A DNA stretch of 64,000 bases from assembly GCA_012845835.1 (NCBI GenBank), contig JABAKD010000008.1:8664775-8728774 (forward strand). Reading direction: 5' to 3'. This stretch comes from Undaria pinnatifida. Its lineage: Eukaryota > Sar > Phaeophyceae > Laminariales > Alariaceae. The position numbers and the translations under genes were made by a program. Below the pieces are notes generated by a model. The model was given only the letters and a program-made list of their open reading frames with translations, did no database searches and had not been told where the DNA came from. Positions 12,184 to 23,795 of the stretch are shown one piece after another (position 1 is the first letter of the stretch; each line of letters opens with the position of its first letter).

Positions 12184-13590
12184 TCACGATGAGGGTGGTC
12201 GCATGGTCGATGTAGAGAGGGAGGACGGTTCCACACCCCTAGCTGCACGCAAGTCCTCCTGCTTATCCGACCCTAACCCCGATTCAACCCCCTCCGACCG
12301 CGTCGCCGGTCGGAACTCGCCCCGTCGAAAAACGAGAGGCCCGTCACACGCCTGTGACACCGGGGCAGGAGGGAGCGCCGGAGCAGCAGGTGGGAGCACC
12401 GGAGCAGCAGGGGGAAGCACCGGAGCAGCAGGGGGAAGCACCGGAGCAGCAGGGGGCAGCACCGGAGCCGTAGGAGGGAGCTTTCGGCGCGGCCAAAGGA
12501 AGCACCGGAGCCGTAGGAGGGAGCATCGGCACGGCGGGAGGAAGCACCGGAGCAGCAGCCGCAGTAGAGGGAACTGCAGCAGGTCCCGGGTGTCCTTCCC
12601 TTAGGTCAGGGCGCGTCGGGTCGTACGCCACCCGACCCCCTCCGTCCACGATCGGCGATTCCGTGCGCGGGGCGGCGGGAGCGGCTTGGCCCGCTGGCAT
12701 CACCCTCAAGGTTGGGTTAGCCGGGTCGAAAGCCGGAGGGGGGTCCCGTGCAGGGAGCAAGCGGGCGCCCTCCGCTAACATGGTGGTACGCGCAGCCTCC
12801 CGCACCGTGCGCATGTGCTGAATAAAACGGTTGAGGTGGAGGGCGCGGTCCCTCTAGGTGATGAACGCATGGTGGGCGCTGTCGTAGGATCCCGTGGCGC
12901 CCGAAAGACCACCCTCGGCCTCCAGGACAGTGCGGTTGCTCGCCGCGAGCTGCTCCCTGATCGCGACAAGGTCCGCCCGGCGCTACGCAAGGGACTCCGC
13001 CCGGCGGCCCATGGCTGCGCGCTCCCTCTCCAGGGCTTTGCTGTTAGCCACCTTCGCCTCCTCGGCCTGGCGTAGCTCCCGCTTCGCTCGACCGATCTCC
13101 TGGTCAGCCTCCGCGTACTCCCGGGCGGCGGGTGTCGGGGCGGCGGCCGCGGCCACAGTGGGGGCGACGGGTGCGGCGTGTGCCGGGTTCCCCTGGGGCC
13201 GTGCGGAGGCGGTCCCAGCGGCCGTCGCCCGCGACAACTTCCCCTACCCCGAGGCGGCCGGGGCCGGCGTCGCTTCCTGCAAGGGGTTGGACGGCGGGGG
13301 ACAGACATCAAGGGCGGCGAAGCGGTTACCCCACGCTCCAGGACGGTACATGTGAGCAGGCGAGTTCGTGGTCAGGACTGCCGCTGTCGAGGTCGCAGCA
13401 CGGCGCTTCACATGTGGGGCGGGGGGTGGTGGGGTCTGCGCCCCAGCAGGTGGGGTGAGTGACTTGGCCAGTTATGCGTCCGTGCGAATTAAGTTTGCCT
13501 TGTGAGTCGCAATATCGTTTTCTTCCTGTTGCAACTTTCTTGCCAATAGTTCATCCTGCTTGTATAGGGCGTTCGTGGGGTATGCGATTG
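12184..13590 (-). pseudogene. Gag-region fragment on the minus strand (coiled coil and Pro/Ala repeats)
   Basis: The minus strand from about 13590 reads a charged helical segment (KQDELLARKLQQEENDIATH). Near 13130-12950 it reads a coiled-coil stretch rich in Ala, Glu and Arg (KRELRQAEEAKVANSKALER), then DPPPAFDPANPTLRVM near 12730 and Pro/Ala-rich repeats. Stops and frame changes interrupt it. Composition and helix pattern suggest the N-terminal part of a retroelement gag, but in the orientation opposite to pol. The plus strand of 12131-12370 is also open, so the true boundary of the inverted piece is uncertain. Confidence 0.5.
12370..12570. repeat. About 21-bp minisatellite inside the gag region
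   Basis: Around nine imperfect copies of GGGAGCACCGGAGCAGCAGG lie in tandem. They encode Ala/Pro/Gly-type repeats in several frames on both strands, so coding direction cannot be judged here. Confidence 0.8.
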
Positions 13591-14488
13591 TTGGTGTAAA
13601 ACGTGCGTTTGCGCAGGACAGGTAGCGCCGGAAGACGGCACCATGCAGTTTGCTATCAAAACAAGCATTGATGACCAATACGCGTCTCTCAGCGCGTAAA
13701 TTTTTGCGGGGCGTAACATGCGCCCGATACCTTTTGACAGTGTGGATGACTTGCTTGAGGCTTTGGATGACTTGTCGCTTAACCAGACGACGGCGTGTGC
13801 GTCGTCTAGACTGAATGGGGGGGGGTGGAGCGCACTTGACGCGCAGTAAGACGTACGCGAAAGCCTTTCATGGCCATAAGTTCGGGGGGGTCATGGCAGT
13901 GGACCAGAAGGAGGCTGACCTGGAAGACGAGGAGCTGGAATTCCAGAACCGGGGAGGGGCACTCGCGGGCAAAATGGTTTTTGTCTGCACAGTTGAGACA
14001 ACGGGGACCAAAGACCCTGCGGGCAGCATATTTGTCTTCCCGATTTTTGTAACGGATATATAAAGCTGGTTTTGATTATTTACTACCAAACCCATGACGG
14101 CTCTCCATGACTGCCTAAATTCTCTGGAAGCCCAGCTCCTCGTCTTCCAGGTCAGCCTCCTTCTGGTCGACGGCCATGACCCCCCCGAACTTTTGGCTAT
14201 GGAAAGCTTTCGCGTACGTCTTACTGCGCGTCAAGTGCGCTCCACCCCCCCCCATTCAGTCTAGACGACGCACACGCCGTCGTCTGGTTAAGCGACAAGT
14301 CATCCAAAGCCTCAAGCAAGTCATCCACACTGTCAAAAGGTATCGGGTGCATGTTACGCCCCGCAAAAATTTACGCGCTGAGAGACGCGTATTGGTCATC
14401 AATGCTTGTTTTGATGGCAAACTGCATGGTGCCGTCTTCCGGCGCTACCTGTCCTGCGCAAACGCACGTTTTACACCAACAATCGCAT
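13582..14488. repeat. Long inverted repeat in the gag region (arms about 366 bp)
   Basis: Arm 13582-13947 matches the reverse complement of arm 14122-14488 nearly base for base, with a few substitutions. A spacer of about 175 bp (13948-14121) separates them. Examples are TGTTGGTGTAAAACGTGCGT near the outer end and the GACGACGGCGTGTGCGTCGTC block. The arms are two copies of the same gag segment facing each other. Confidence 0.88.
13590..14085 (+). pseudogene. Gag C-terminal fragment, plus orientation
   Basis: One plus-strand frame reads APEDGTMQFAIKTSIDDQYA, then VDDLLEALDDLSLNQTTA, then GQNGFCLHS, stop, DNGDQRPC, GQHICLPDFC. The last part resembles a damaged CCHC zinc knuckle (Cys-x2-Ser for Cys, Asp in place of His), as expected at the nucleocapsid end of gag. 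It contains stops and is duplicated in inverted orientation at 14122-14488. Confidence 0.5.
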
Positions 14489-15420
14489 CTCCCCCAAGAA
14501 CGCCGAAAACAATGTTCCCGCCGGCACCATAAAATTCTGCAGAGTCTGCATCACCGCCGCTGGTGACGCCTTGCTCAGTCCGCGACAGAGGGCCCGGAGG
14601 ATGTGGTCGAACGCGGCTTGCCCGCTCTGCCCGGCGTCCAGGAGCTTTCCCCCTTGGGCAAAAGCGTCCACCACCATAGTTTTTACCGCTGCCGCCTGCG
14701 GGGACGACGCGCGCACGGAACGGAGGATATGGCGCTCAAGCACTTTCTCCCCACCTCGCGTCCAGTCGGCGGTGTGGGTATCGTCACAAGCCACGCGCGC
14801 GAGATCGACCGACTTGCGCAACGCAGAGGTTAGGTGAACTAGGTCAGGCACGTGGTGGTCTGAAGCAAAAGGAAGGGGCAGAACCGCAATGAGTATGCTA
14901 GTTTCGAGTCTCGCGAACGCGCGCTGAATTACTTGTGTATCGGGTGTGTGGCTGAGTTCCCCAACTTATCTGTTCAAGTCTCCTGTATCAGAGCGGGGTG
15001 CTGCGGCTACATGATGGGTTGTCTCGTGAGTGTGTGGCGGGTGATTATGCTGGCTAGCGGGGTCAGGTAAATCGTTACGTGTGATCGGGACGACCCCTTC
15101 CCCCGCACTATCGTGAGCCCCCTCTGCATAGCTGCGGTGACGGGAGCCTCTACCGCCCGCCCACCCACCCGATGGGCCGCCCCCTCCATTACCCTGCCAG
15201 GGTTGCAACTGCTGATGCTGGGCTGGCTGATGAGTACACTGGTGCTCGTCGCCCCCGCCTGGACCATAGTGGGAGTTGCTCCCGTACGTGTGCCCGCCCC
15301 CTCCCGGCCCACCGCTGTGAGGGCCGCCCTGGCCCGCAGCCCGGTACTCGGCCGCCTGGAAGGCCAAGAGGACTGCGTCCGACACCTCGGGGCCGCTGTA
15401 ATGGGCCGCCGGCGCCGCGG
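14122..15420 (-). pseudogene. Gag capsid-like fragment, minus orientation
   Basis: The minus strand from about 15405 opens with SGPEVSDAVLLAFQAAEYRA, followed by a Gly/His/Gln-rich stretch. At 14851-14471 a capsid-like helical block includes LTSALRKSVDLARVAC and ALCRGLSKASPAAVMQTLQ. It then runs into the inverted-repeat arm that encodes the gag C-terminal segment. Order and content fit gag, but on the strand opposite to pol, so an inversion is inferred. Several stops are present. Confidence 0.55.
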
Positions 15421-16680
15421 CGGCCGACGACTTGTTGGCCGATCTAAGCGGTGCGCACGTCTTCAGCACGATGGACCTGGTTGGCGGGTTCTTTCAGTGC
15501 TCTATCCACGAAGATTCTATCCCATTGACAGCCATCTGCACGCAATCAGGACTTTGGGAGTGGAAAGTCATGCCGATGGGACTCGCGTCGAGCCCCGGCT
15601 GGTTCCAGTCGATCATGCTACGCGTATGCGAGGGATTAGAGAGGGTGCGCCTTTTTATTGACGATATCGTGTGCTTTTCGAAGAACAGCTGTGAACACGT
15701 CCGCGACCTACATAATTTTGTCGACCGACTCACCACATTCAACCTGAAACTAGCACCGAAAAAAGCGCATCTAGGAGTCAGAGTGATCAAATTTTGGGGT
15801 CACAGAGTAACGGCCGCAGGGATCGCGCCGGATCCGGGGAAGGTAGAAGCGCTCATGAAATTGCCGATGCCCACAAACGTTAGCCAATTACGCTCACTCT
15901 TGGGAGGGCTGAGTTATTACAAGAAGTTCCTAATAGGGATGACCGCACCTACCAAATCCCTGAACTCGCTGCTCAAAAAGGGCGTGAAATTTATCTTCAC
16001 ACCTGAACACACTAACATAGTGCATGCCCTTTTGGAGCAGTTAACGAGTCTCGATGTCTTAGCGTTCCCGGATTTTCCCGCCGCAATTGCAGGTGATCGG
16101 CCGTTACACCTAATCACAGATGCGTCCGTGGATGGGCTAGGAGCTGCTGTGGAGCAAGAGCAGGCAGACGGTACGATGCGTCCAATTTGTTTCCTGAGCC
16201 GTTCCACGCTCCCGAATGAGCGCAATTGGAGCGCCACCAAACTAGAGTGTGCCGCGGTCGTTTGGGCGGTGAAGAAAACCGTCAGTTATTTTATGGCATA
16301 CCCTTTGTAGTGGTAAGCGATCACCAACCGCTAAAAAATCTCCAGAGCTTAGCATCGAAGGTAAACCGAGTGCAACGGTGGTTTGATTTCCTGAGCGCTT
16401 ATAACTATAAATTGGTGTACCGTCCAGGACGGCTGAATGGAAACGCCGACCTCTTGTCCCGACTGCCGTTGCCTGCCACCGATGCAGCAACCGATGCGGA
16501 TCTCTGACTGACCGACCCAACGGACGTTGACGTTTATTTTATAGGCGCCAGTGGAGTACAACCACGGCTGGGGAATCGAATGGGTTCCATCTTAGGTGGG
16601 CTACAGCTGAGATCCGGGGACATTTTTGCGGTGGACGAAGAAGAGCATAACCGGCGCCGAAAACTGCAGACGAACAAGCG
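15421..16680 (+). pseudogene. Reverse transcriptase and RNase H of the LTR element (broken pol)
   Basis: The frame opens with DDLLADLSGAHVFSTMDLVG, the middle of a Ty3-type RT. The finger region upstream is absent because the sequence switches to inverted gag near 15420. LFIDDIVCFSKN holds the catalytic Asp pair, then LRSLLGGLSYYKKF and the RNase H region (LITDASVDGLGAAVEQEQ). A frameshift near 16300 moves the reading into PFVVVSDHQPLKNLQSL and YRPGRLNGNADLLSRLP. An in-frame TGA at 16505 is followed by readable linker to 16680. It cannot make an active product as it stands. Confidence 0.88.
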
Positions 16681-16683
16681 GCA

Positions 16684-19169
16684 ATGTTATGGCAGGTAAT
16701 GCAAAACGACCGAAAACGCGAAAGCAGTCAGAGGGTAAGACTTGAGACCCCGAGCGTACACGCGATACGCGACGACAGCCCGCTGCTATACCCAGGGAGG
16801 AACTCAGTGGTTAACGGTCAGCTAGAACACGGTTTAATGCTGCATGCTTGTGCGATGACGGAAGAAGGGAAACAATTATTGCATTCAAGGTTCGGGCAGG
16901 AGGTTGCTGTAATGAATCAGGACGGGAGTGGCAGTAGCGCGGCAGGTACGCCAGACGATGGTTCTATCAACAACGTAGGCGAACCTCCAGACTTGCAAGA
17001 AGAGCTCAGTAGTGACGAAGCTTTTGAGTTCGGAGAAAAATTGTGCCAGAAGAAGGCCGCGGACTGGGCAACAGCCCAGCTCAAGGGCACGACGGCTAGT
17101 GTTGTGATTGAATATATCTTACAGGACACACCTAGCAGTGAAATAAATGAAAAAGGGTCGGATCCACGAGTGGATGTACTGGAAGTAAAGCGCTTGGTGT
17201 CGCAGGGAAAGTTAATGGAGCTTCCTAACTCGAAAAAACTGCTGGTGCGACGTCCCTCGCGTGCCCCGACCGACCGACCCGACAGAAATCCCGGACGTTA
17301 CGAGAGGTTGCTCGGCGATGAGCCGGTGAGGACGTATGTGCCGCTGCTGCTGAGACCTTGGGTGATGGATTGCGCGCGCAAAGAAGCGGTACACCTGGGA
17401 GAAAGGGTGACGCTGGGGTTGTTACCAAGATTTTATTGGTGGATTGGCATGGCTGAAATTGTAAAGTGGTGAATTAGGCGGTGCTATACCTGCGAGGCCC
17501 GCAAAAGCACTAGACAAACCGTACGTTGGCCTCTGATATCATTGCCTTTACCCAGCAGACCCGGACATATGGTGTCATTTGACCTTTTGGGACCTTTACC
17601 GACAACGGCCAGAGGGAACGCGTATGTCTTCCTGCTAGTTGATCTATTTAGCCGCCATGCCGAGGCATACGCCATTACTAAGGGAGAAAAGAACACGGAA
17701 GGTTGCGCTGCGCGGCTGGTCAACGATTATACTCCAAGATGGGGATGCCCCCACACCTTTTTATCTGACCGAGGAGCTGAATTTGTATCGAAGGTGTACG
17801 AGGGGTTTTTAAGATGTTGGGCTCAGTGAAGAAATACACGAGCTCATATCACCCACAGACGAATGGCATGGTAGAGAGACTGAATCATACCCTGTATCGA
17901 ATGTTATCGTTCCTCGTCGCGGACGACCAAAATAACTTGGGTGAGGTGTTACGACACGCTGTATCCGCCCATAACAACAACGTGAGTAAGGGCACAGAAT
18001 TAGCTCCCAATGAGATTCACATCGGTCGATACCCGAGGCTGCCAATGATTATACTGGAGGGTAGCGATGCCAAAACCCACCAAAGTGAGAAGAGGGGTCA
18101 GCTCGATTTCCTTGAACTCATGCGAGACCGACTAATACGAGCTTACAACTTGGTACAAGAGGAAGATCGATTACTGAAAGCAAAGCATGAAGCTGCCAAT
18201 GAAGAAATTGAGGCAGCCATGAACAATAAATCGAAATTCAAGTAGGAGACTGGGCGTGGGTATACGATGACCCCAGCACTATCACGGGAGGCGGGAAACA
18301 TGTTCTCAAACCAAACGAGGGTGGCTCGGCCCAGAAATCCTTGGCACTAGTTTGCAAACTGGCGAACTGTTGGACAGGTCCATACAAAGTGTTATTTGTG
18401 GGTCCGAGGAAAACGGCAGACGGTAGAGAAGTGGGGCCAAAGTTGACTTTGTTGGAGATACGAGCTGACGAGCCCTGTCGAGGAATCAATGCGAGAGAGT
18501 CGGTACACCGATGCAAGAAGTGCCTTAATCCTCACGACGGAACAACCCCTCCGAGATTTTTGCCATGGGCCCTGAGCAATTATATTCTTGGCAAGTACTC
18601 CGAGCTATCCCCACCGTTCCACCCAACAGCTGAAGATGTAACCACAGAGCTAGACACGTATCGAGTGACGCCGTGCAAAATAGTCAAGCACCGGTTGACG
18701 AGGGGGCTAGGGGGAACGATTGCAGCGCAAATACCTCACATACTGGGAGAATCTAGTACGACCCTCGTGGGAACACGAAGAGGACTTACACCAGCATGGT
18801 AACCACGTTGTCAGATACTGGGCGGGAAAACCTGTTCGAGACGGAGGCGGAAACGCAAAATATCGTAGGTACCGAGTTCAAACGGCAAAAAAAGCCACTG
18901 CCCGCGAAAAAGGCGAGAGACACGTAATGAATGGTTATAAAATTTGCTGCGACGACCGAGGAAAACCGGGATTCTTTTCACCTGACATCGTCGGCTCGTC
19001 TATCTATTATAACACGACGAACACAGGGTGGCAGCTGGCAAAATTGGTGGGGTTGGCGGAAGACGCGGAGAGCAAGAGCCTGCCGCTTACGATCAAAATG
19101 CTGGACCTGGGGAAACAGTACAACGTGCGCCTGTCCAAGGACACGCTGACAACCGTCGGAGACCAGTGA
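16684..19169 (+). pseudogene. Integrase with C-terminal chromodomain (broken pol)
   Basis: The His/Cys zinc-binding region spans about 17360-17510 (RFYWWIGMAEIVKW, TGA at 17470, then RRCYTCEARK). The catalytic core carries the three acids in VSFDLLGPLP (about 17580), FLSDRGAEF (about 17765) and NGMVERLNHTLYRML (about 17870). A frameshift lies near 17815 and a stop at 18243. Downstream, VTPCKIVKHRLTRGLGG continues, after a frameshift near 18720, into RKYLTYWENLVRPSWEHEED, a chromodomain signature (YLTYW, W-E-x-E). Integrase plus chromodomain places the element in the chromoviruses. Confidence 0.85.
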
Positions 19170-19471
19170 GGAGCTTGATGCTGGCACGCACACGAGCGAA
19201 CGATGAGCGTGAAGCACTATGCACCATCCTTGGAGTAGCTGGAAATTGGGGGGGTTAACGTACAGAGAGACACGACTTCAGGTCGGTCAACCGGGGGGAT
19301 CGAGAGTTGCAGTAATAGTGAACCGGTCGACCAACGGGGGTGGGTGGGTGGTTACAGAGCAACACAGTAATTCTGCAGGCTGACGGGAGGGTTACCGGCC
19401 AACAGCAGTACAGTAAAGAGTGTAGCGAGATTATTAAGCAGGCTACGGAATGGAGCATCTTTGCCAAACTG

Positions 19472-20042
19472 CAGAAGTAGTGACGTTTGGGGCAGAGCTC
19501 ACGAATATGATCTGGGTGCACATTCACGTGGTTTCTGCAGGGCTTCGCGGTTGTGACCAGGATTTGTTTTTGGATTTGTCATTTGAGGTGGTGTGTTCAG
19601 ATTTCGCGACGAAGCCAATAAATACGGTGATTCGGATCTCCAAGGGGCATACCTACATTGAACCGGGCAGCTCACGAACGTTCATGTCAGCCGCACTTGG
19701 GCACTGCATCCACAATACCGAGCATTCATTCGTGGACGGAAAGGTCACCACCATCTTTTTAAAAAATGGTGGTGACCTTTCCGTCCACGAATGAATGCTC
19801 GGTATTGTGGATGCAGTGCCCAAGTGCGGCTGACATAACGTTGGTGAGCTGCCCGGTTCAACGCAGGTATTCCCCTGGGAGATCCGAATCACCGTCTTTA
19901 TTGGCTTCGTTGCGAAATCTGAACACACCACCTCAAATAACAAATCCTGGTCACAACCCCGAAGCCCTGCAGAAACCACGTGAATGTGCACCCGGATCAT
20001 ATTCGTGAGCTCTGCCCCAAACATCACTGCTTCCATGCGCCG
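19472..20042. repeat. Long palindrome between pol and the 3' LTR (arms about 285 bp)
   Basis: The left arm (19472-19760) and right arm (19761-20042) are inverted copies with almost no spacer. The centre reads GGTCACCACCATC-TTTTTAAAAAA-TGGTGGTGACC. Outside the centre the arms differ at scattered bases and by a small indel. Both arms read inward as the same protein segment (FGAELTNMI, SAGLRGCDQD, EVVCSDFATKPI), which I do not recognise. Confidence 0.88.
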
Positions 20043-20363
20043 TTCCATGTCCTCCAGAGTGGCCAGAGGGGCGCCGGACTCGAACGGGCCATAAAACTGG
20101 TTGGGGTGCATCATGCCATCCTGTCGGTGGTAAAAAGTTGTTTCACTGTCATGGTCGCTAGTATGCATGCACATTTTGATGTGGTGAGATTGACGCATTA
20201 GTATCTTTTATCAATAGGAGATGTTGCATGTTGGGTGATTTTTTTTTTTCTGGGGTTTCCATAACTGATTTAGCCTTAGTTTTTTTTTCCTGACCAGCAA
20301 TCTCACACACGGATTGTTGTTCCGTCGGTCGTCCTAATGACGACGGATCAGGGTGGGCTAGTG

Positions 20364-21025
20364 TGATGAGATTGGGTTTCGACACTATTTGCGAGGCAGT
20401 GGGATACTTGGGACATAGGGAGAGCCATTCCAAGTAAGTGCATGGGAACCACCTCTCACACGAGGATGACTCAAAGCTCATGTGCGGTAAGAACGATAGA
20501 CGCACGCAGTGGGACTGTATAACCTGACTGAGGAGACGTGATAGGCGGAGCAGAGCAGTACAGAGATTTGATGGGGCAAAAGCATATCTAGTTCAGAGCT
20601 GTGTTGGAGTGGAAGTACATCAGAGTGGTACCAGGTATGCAGTTCATAAAACCCCGTTGGATAGATCGGTTGGGGCTTCAGAGAGCATCTGAGCACAGCA
20701 GAGCAGTGCGTGACGGGTGGTTGTGGCCCAGAATGCGCCCGCTATAGTGACTGTTGCAGTCTACAAGATTGGCAGTCGTGCTTCTGCGCTGTTGGCGTAC
20801 GTACGTAGGCTCAGATGGGGCAGCCGTCACGGCCCCCCTCTCATCAGCTCTCATTTTCGACCACTTTTTTTGGCCGCACTTAATAATAAAGACACTACTT
20901 GTTTTCTACATCTTCTCCTTCCTTGACCCTAGACACTGCCTTGCTCTCCCGAACCAAATAAACTCTGAAGGCCTCCCCTTCAGTCTATCAGCTAGCGAGA
21001 CCCCCGTGGTTACGCTTTCCTGACA
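20364..21025 (+). repeat. 3' LTR
   Basis: 662 bp, starting TGATGAGATTGG and ending CTGACA, with a close match to 11202-11843. It is preceded by a modest purine-rich stretch (GGATCAGGGTGGG) that could be the polypurine tract. One extra TACCAGGTA word occurs near 20630 and is absent from the 5' LTR. Confidence 0.9.
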
Positions 21026-21209
21026 ACCTGAACCAGGAGTTCGTATAGACCACGAAGGCTGCATGAAGTCGGCTAAGCTTGTCTTGTCTTTTCTTGCTTT
21101 TTTTCCTGTCTTTTTCTTTTCTTTCCCTTCCTTTTTCGTTTTTTTTGTTTCGCTTTCTTCTCTTTTCTTTCCTTTCCTTTATCTTCTTTTCTTTTCTTTG
21201 TTTCTTTTC

Positions 21210-21545
21210 TTCAATTGGCCTGCGTCTGCGTGCGTATGCGTAGTAATAGATACTACGTGTAATATATACGTGGTAGTCTTTCTTGGGTGGCGAGCCGTAT
21301 AGTCGGTTTTTCCAGGCGTGAGTAATGTGACGTATGCACCGGTGTGGACCTGGCACATCGTAGACTGACTCCCGATTCCACTTTGATATGTTTCTGGTGG
21401 AGGCATGAATTGCGTCAAATGTGATATATGCGTGTACCATCGTGGGTTGTTTGTGTTCTTCCCCGGGGTATTCCTCAGCTCCAGAGTGACTGGAGCCGGT
21501 CCTGTGACCACGGACTTCATTATGCGAGTTAATGCGAGAACAACA
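21210..21545 (+). repeat. Repeat R4, copy 1
   Basis: The block from the CTGCGTCTG region through GGTATTCCTCAGCTCCAGAG recurs at 23505-23795 in the same orientation with moderate divergence. The two copies bracket the 460-bp tandem duplication. They could be terminal direct repeats of a decayed LTR-type element, but I found no primer site or coding remnant between them. Confidence 0.6.
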
Positions 21546-22160
21546 ACAACAACAACAATAACAACAATAAATACATATAAAATCATTCCTTGAATATCGA
21601 GTCATTCCTTGGTGTCATGGACTTTGGTCAGGAGTTTTTTGTCTCGGCCTAAGTATGCGATTCGCGGAACTGGAATTCTCGGTCGAATGGCTTGGTTCGA
21701 GCGCCGCCTTCGGGGGGCGGCTCCAACGCCCCTCGCCCTGCCGTGTCCGTTCCGCACATCAACGTGAACGCGGACGGGTGCCGAGCGAGACGAGCGAGTG
21801 TCGAGGAGGAATTTTGGAAAAATTGTTGAATCTTAATGGCTGCAACGCCTGAATGATTTACAAAATTGGCATCATTTCCAGACGGTACGTGATAATGTTT
21901 GGAATTTTGCGGTGGCATACTCTCGAGCGTTAGTTTCTTTGCTGTACTTTTTTACTAGTTCGTTTGGTTTCTTGCTCGGCATTTTATTGCTTTTGTTTCT
22001 GCTCGTTTTGCCAGCTGGAAATTCATTTTTTTTTGTGTGGGTTCACCTAAAACGTGACACAAGTCACCGACGATATCCAACAACTTCGCGACACGAATTA
22101 CCGACCGCAAAACGTTTCGTGACAAAATAACTCCCAAACCATGGAATCATGACATTTTCA

Positions 22161-23083
22161 TGTAACAGAATCTCGAGACATAACCAAGCAGGTAGAAGAG
22201 CCGTCTCTTCGGCCTTTGGCCCTGGCTTTAGCATGGCCGCTGACACTCCAGCCAGCCTCTGCTGTAGGCATGAACGAGTGCGGTTGATTCGCAGCGAACT
22301 ATCCCGCTGTGCTCGCTTCTATGTGGCCATTGTCCACGCCATTTCATGTCACCTCCTTTCTGTTTTGAGCTCGTCGTCGTGCCGTCAAGGTACGAGGAAA
22401 CCCTTACGTACTGGGTGAGAACAGCAGTATGTACGACGAGCATGAACGCCAACTGACGACTTTGGCAAACACACATCAGGTGCAACAGCAGTAGCCGAAG
22501 GGCGAAACTTCTAGCACATACTGCAGCAACTAGTAGCAACCAGAACCACAGCAGATAGCTCAAAGTGCAGTACGAGTGCAGTTGGCAAGTTTAGTCGTAC
22601 ACGAATCACTCTGTCCAATATATAACAGAATCTCGAGACAAAACCAAGCAGGTAGAAGAGCCGTCTCTTCGGCCTTTGGCCCTGGCTTTAGCACGGCCGC
22701 TGACACTCCAGCCAGCCTCTGCTGTAGGCATGAACGAGTGCGGTTGATTCGCCGCGAACTATCCCGCTGTGCTCGCTTCTATGTGGCCATTGTCCATGCC
22801 ATTTCATGTCACCTCCCTTCTGTTTTGAGCTCGTCGTCGTGCCGTCGAGGTACGAGGAAACCCTTGCGTACTGGGTGAGAACAGCAGTATGTACGACGAG
22901 CATGAACGCCAACTGACAACATTGGCAAACACACAACATCAGGTGCAGCAGCAGTAGCCGAAGGGCGAAACTTCTAGCACATACTGCAGCAACTAGTAGC
23001 AACCAGAACCACAGCAGATAGCTCAAAGTGCAGTACGAGTGCAGTTGGCAAGTTTAGTCGTACACGCATCACTCTGTCCAATA
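22161..23083 (+). repeat. Direct tandem duplication, two units of about 460 bp
   Basis: Unit 1 (22161-22620) and unit 2 (22621-23083) are nearly identical, both beginning TRTAACAGAATCTCGAGACA and ending CACTCTGTCCAATA. The few differences (for example CATAACC/CAAAACC, AACACACATC/AACACACAACATC) show a recent duplication. No gene was recognised inside. Confidence 0.9.
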
Positions 23084-23504
23084 TATAACAACCGTTTTAT
23101 GTTCTTATTGAAAGAGAAAAAAAAAAATTACATTTCCTGTAAGAATGATACGTCGTACGAGCGGACGTTCTGATTCTGGTGTTTTGCTGCCGTGACACCA
23201 TGGAGCACACCGCATGTTTTACCCAAACAAGAGCCAACAAGAGGCAGCGCACAGGGGCCCCCAACACAGAGACACGTGACAACCACAGCCAGCTGTTGAT
23301 CGCGTAATTCGCCGGTAGTCCGTGCTTCGGTGGGTGTATCGGAAGTCGTTCGTAGTACTGCTGTAGATCGTCGAAAAACCACGTGGCATCGTTCTGGTGG
23401 CAGACTCGCCAGTAGACCCCCCAAAATTTATTTACTTTTTCTTTTTCTTGGCCCCATGCACCCATTTCCTTTCTTTTCTCTTCTTTGTTTGTTTCTTTTT
23501 GCCA

Positions 23505-23795
23505 ATTGACTTGCGTCTGTTGTGCGTACGCGTAGTGATAGATACCACGTGTAATATATGCGTGGTAGTCTTTCTTGGGTGGCAAGCGGTATAGTCGGTT
23601 TTTCCAGGCGCGAGAAATGAGACGTATGCACCAGCATGGACCTGGCACATCGTAGACTGACTCCCGATTTCACTTTTACATGTTTCTGGTGGAGGCATGA
23701 ATTGCGTCAGCTGTGATTCATGCGTGTACCACCTTTGGTTTGTGTTTTTCCCCCAGGGTATTCCTCAGCTCCAGAGTGACTAGAGTGAGAACGAC
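23505..23795 (+). repeat. Repeat R4, copy 2
   Basis: It matches 21210-21545: GTGGTAGTCTTTCTTGGGTG, GGCACATCGTAGACTGACTC and TTCTGGTGGAGGCATGAATT are shared. Same orientation. Confidence 0.6.

Larger units (their letters stand above)
11202..21025 (+). mobile_element. Ty3/gypsy-type chromovirus LTR retrotransposon, defective and rearranged
   Basis: Two LTRs (11202-11843 and 20364-21025) begin TGRTGAGATTGG and end CTTTCCTGACA. Just inside the 5' LTR is a primer-binding-like TGGCGTCGACGGCAGG. Pol on the plus strand has the order reverse transcriptase, RNase H, integrase, chromodomain, which is the Ty3/gypsy chromovirus order. Stops and frameshifts break every domain, and the N-terminal part of RT is missing at a junction near 15420. 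The gag region is inverted and duplicated. The five bases flanking each end (CCTTG and ACCTG) do not form a clean target duplication. The LTRs differ by scattered substitutions and small indels, so this is not a fresh insertion. Confidence 0.88.

Noticed and set aside
12775-13311. Arg/Pro-rich minus frame overlapping the coiled-coil gag frame
   Set aside because: It is the out-of-frame shadow of GC-rich coiled-coil coding; the Ala/Glu/Arg heptad frame is more plausible.
23097-23500. Minus frame reading ATWFFDDLQQYYERLP and a hydrophobic tail
   Set aside because: It looked protein-like at first, but has no recognisable family, no splice partners and runs into repeat R4.
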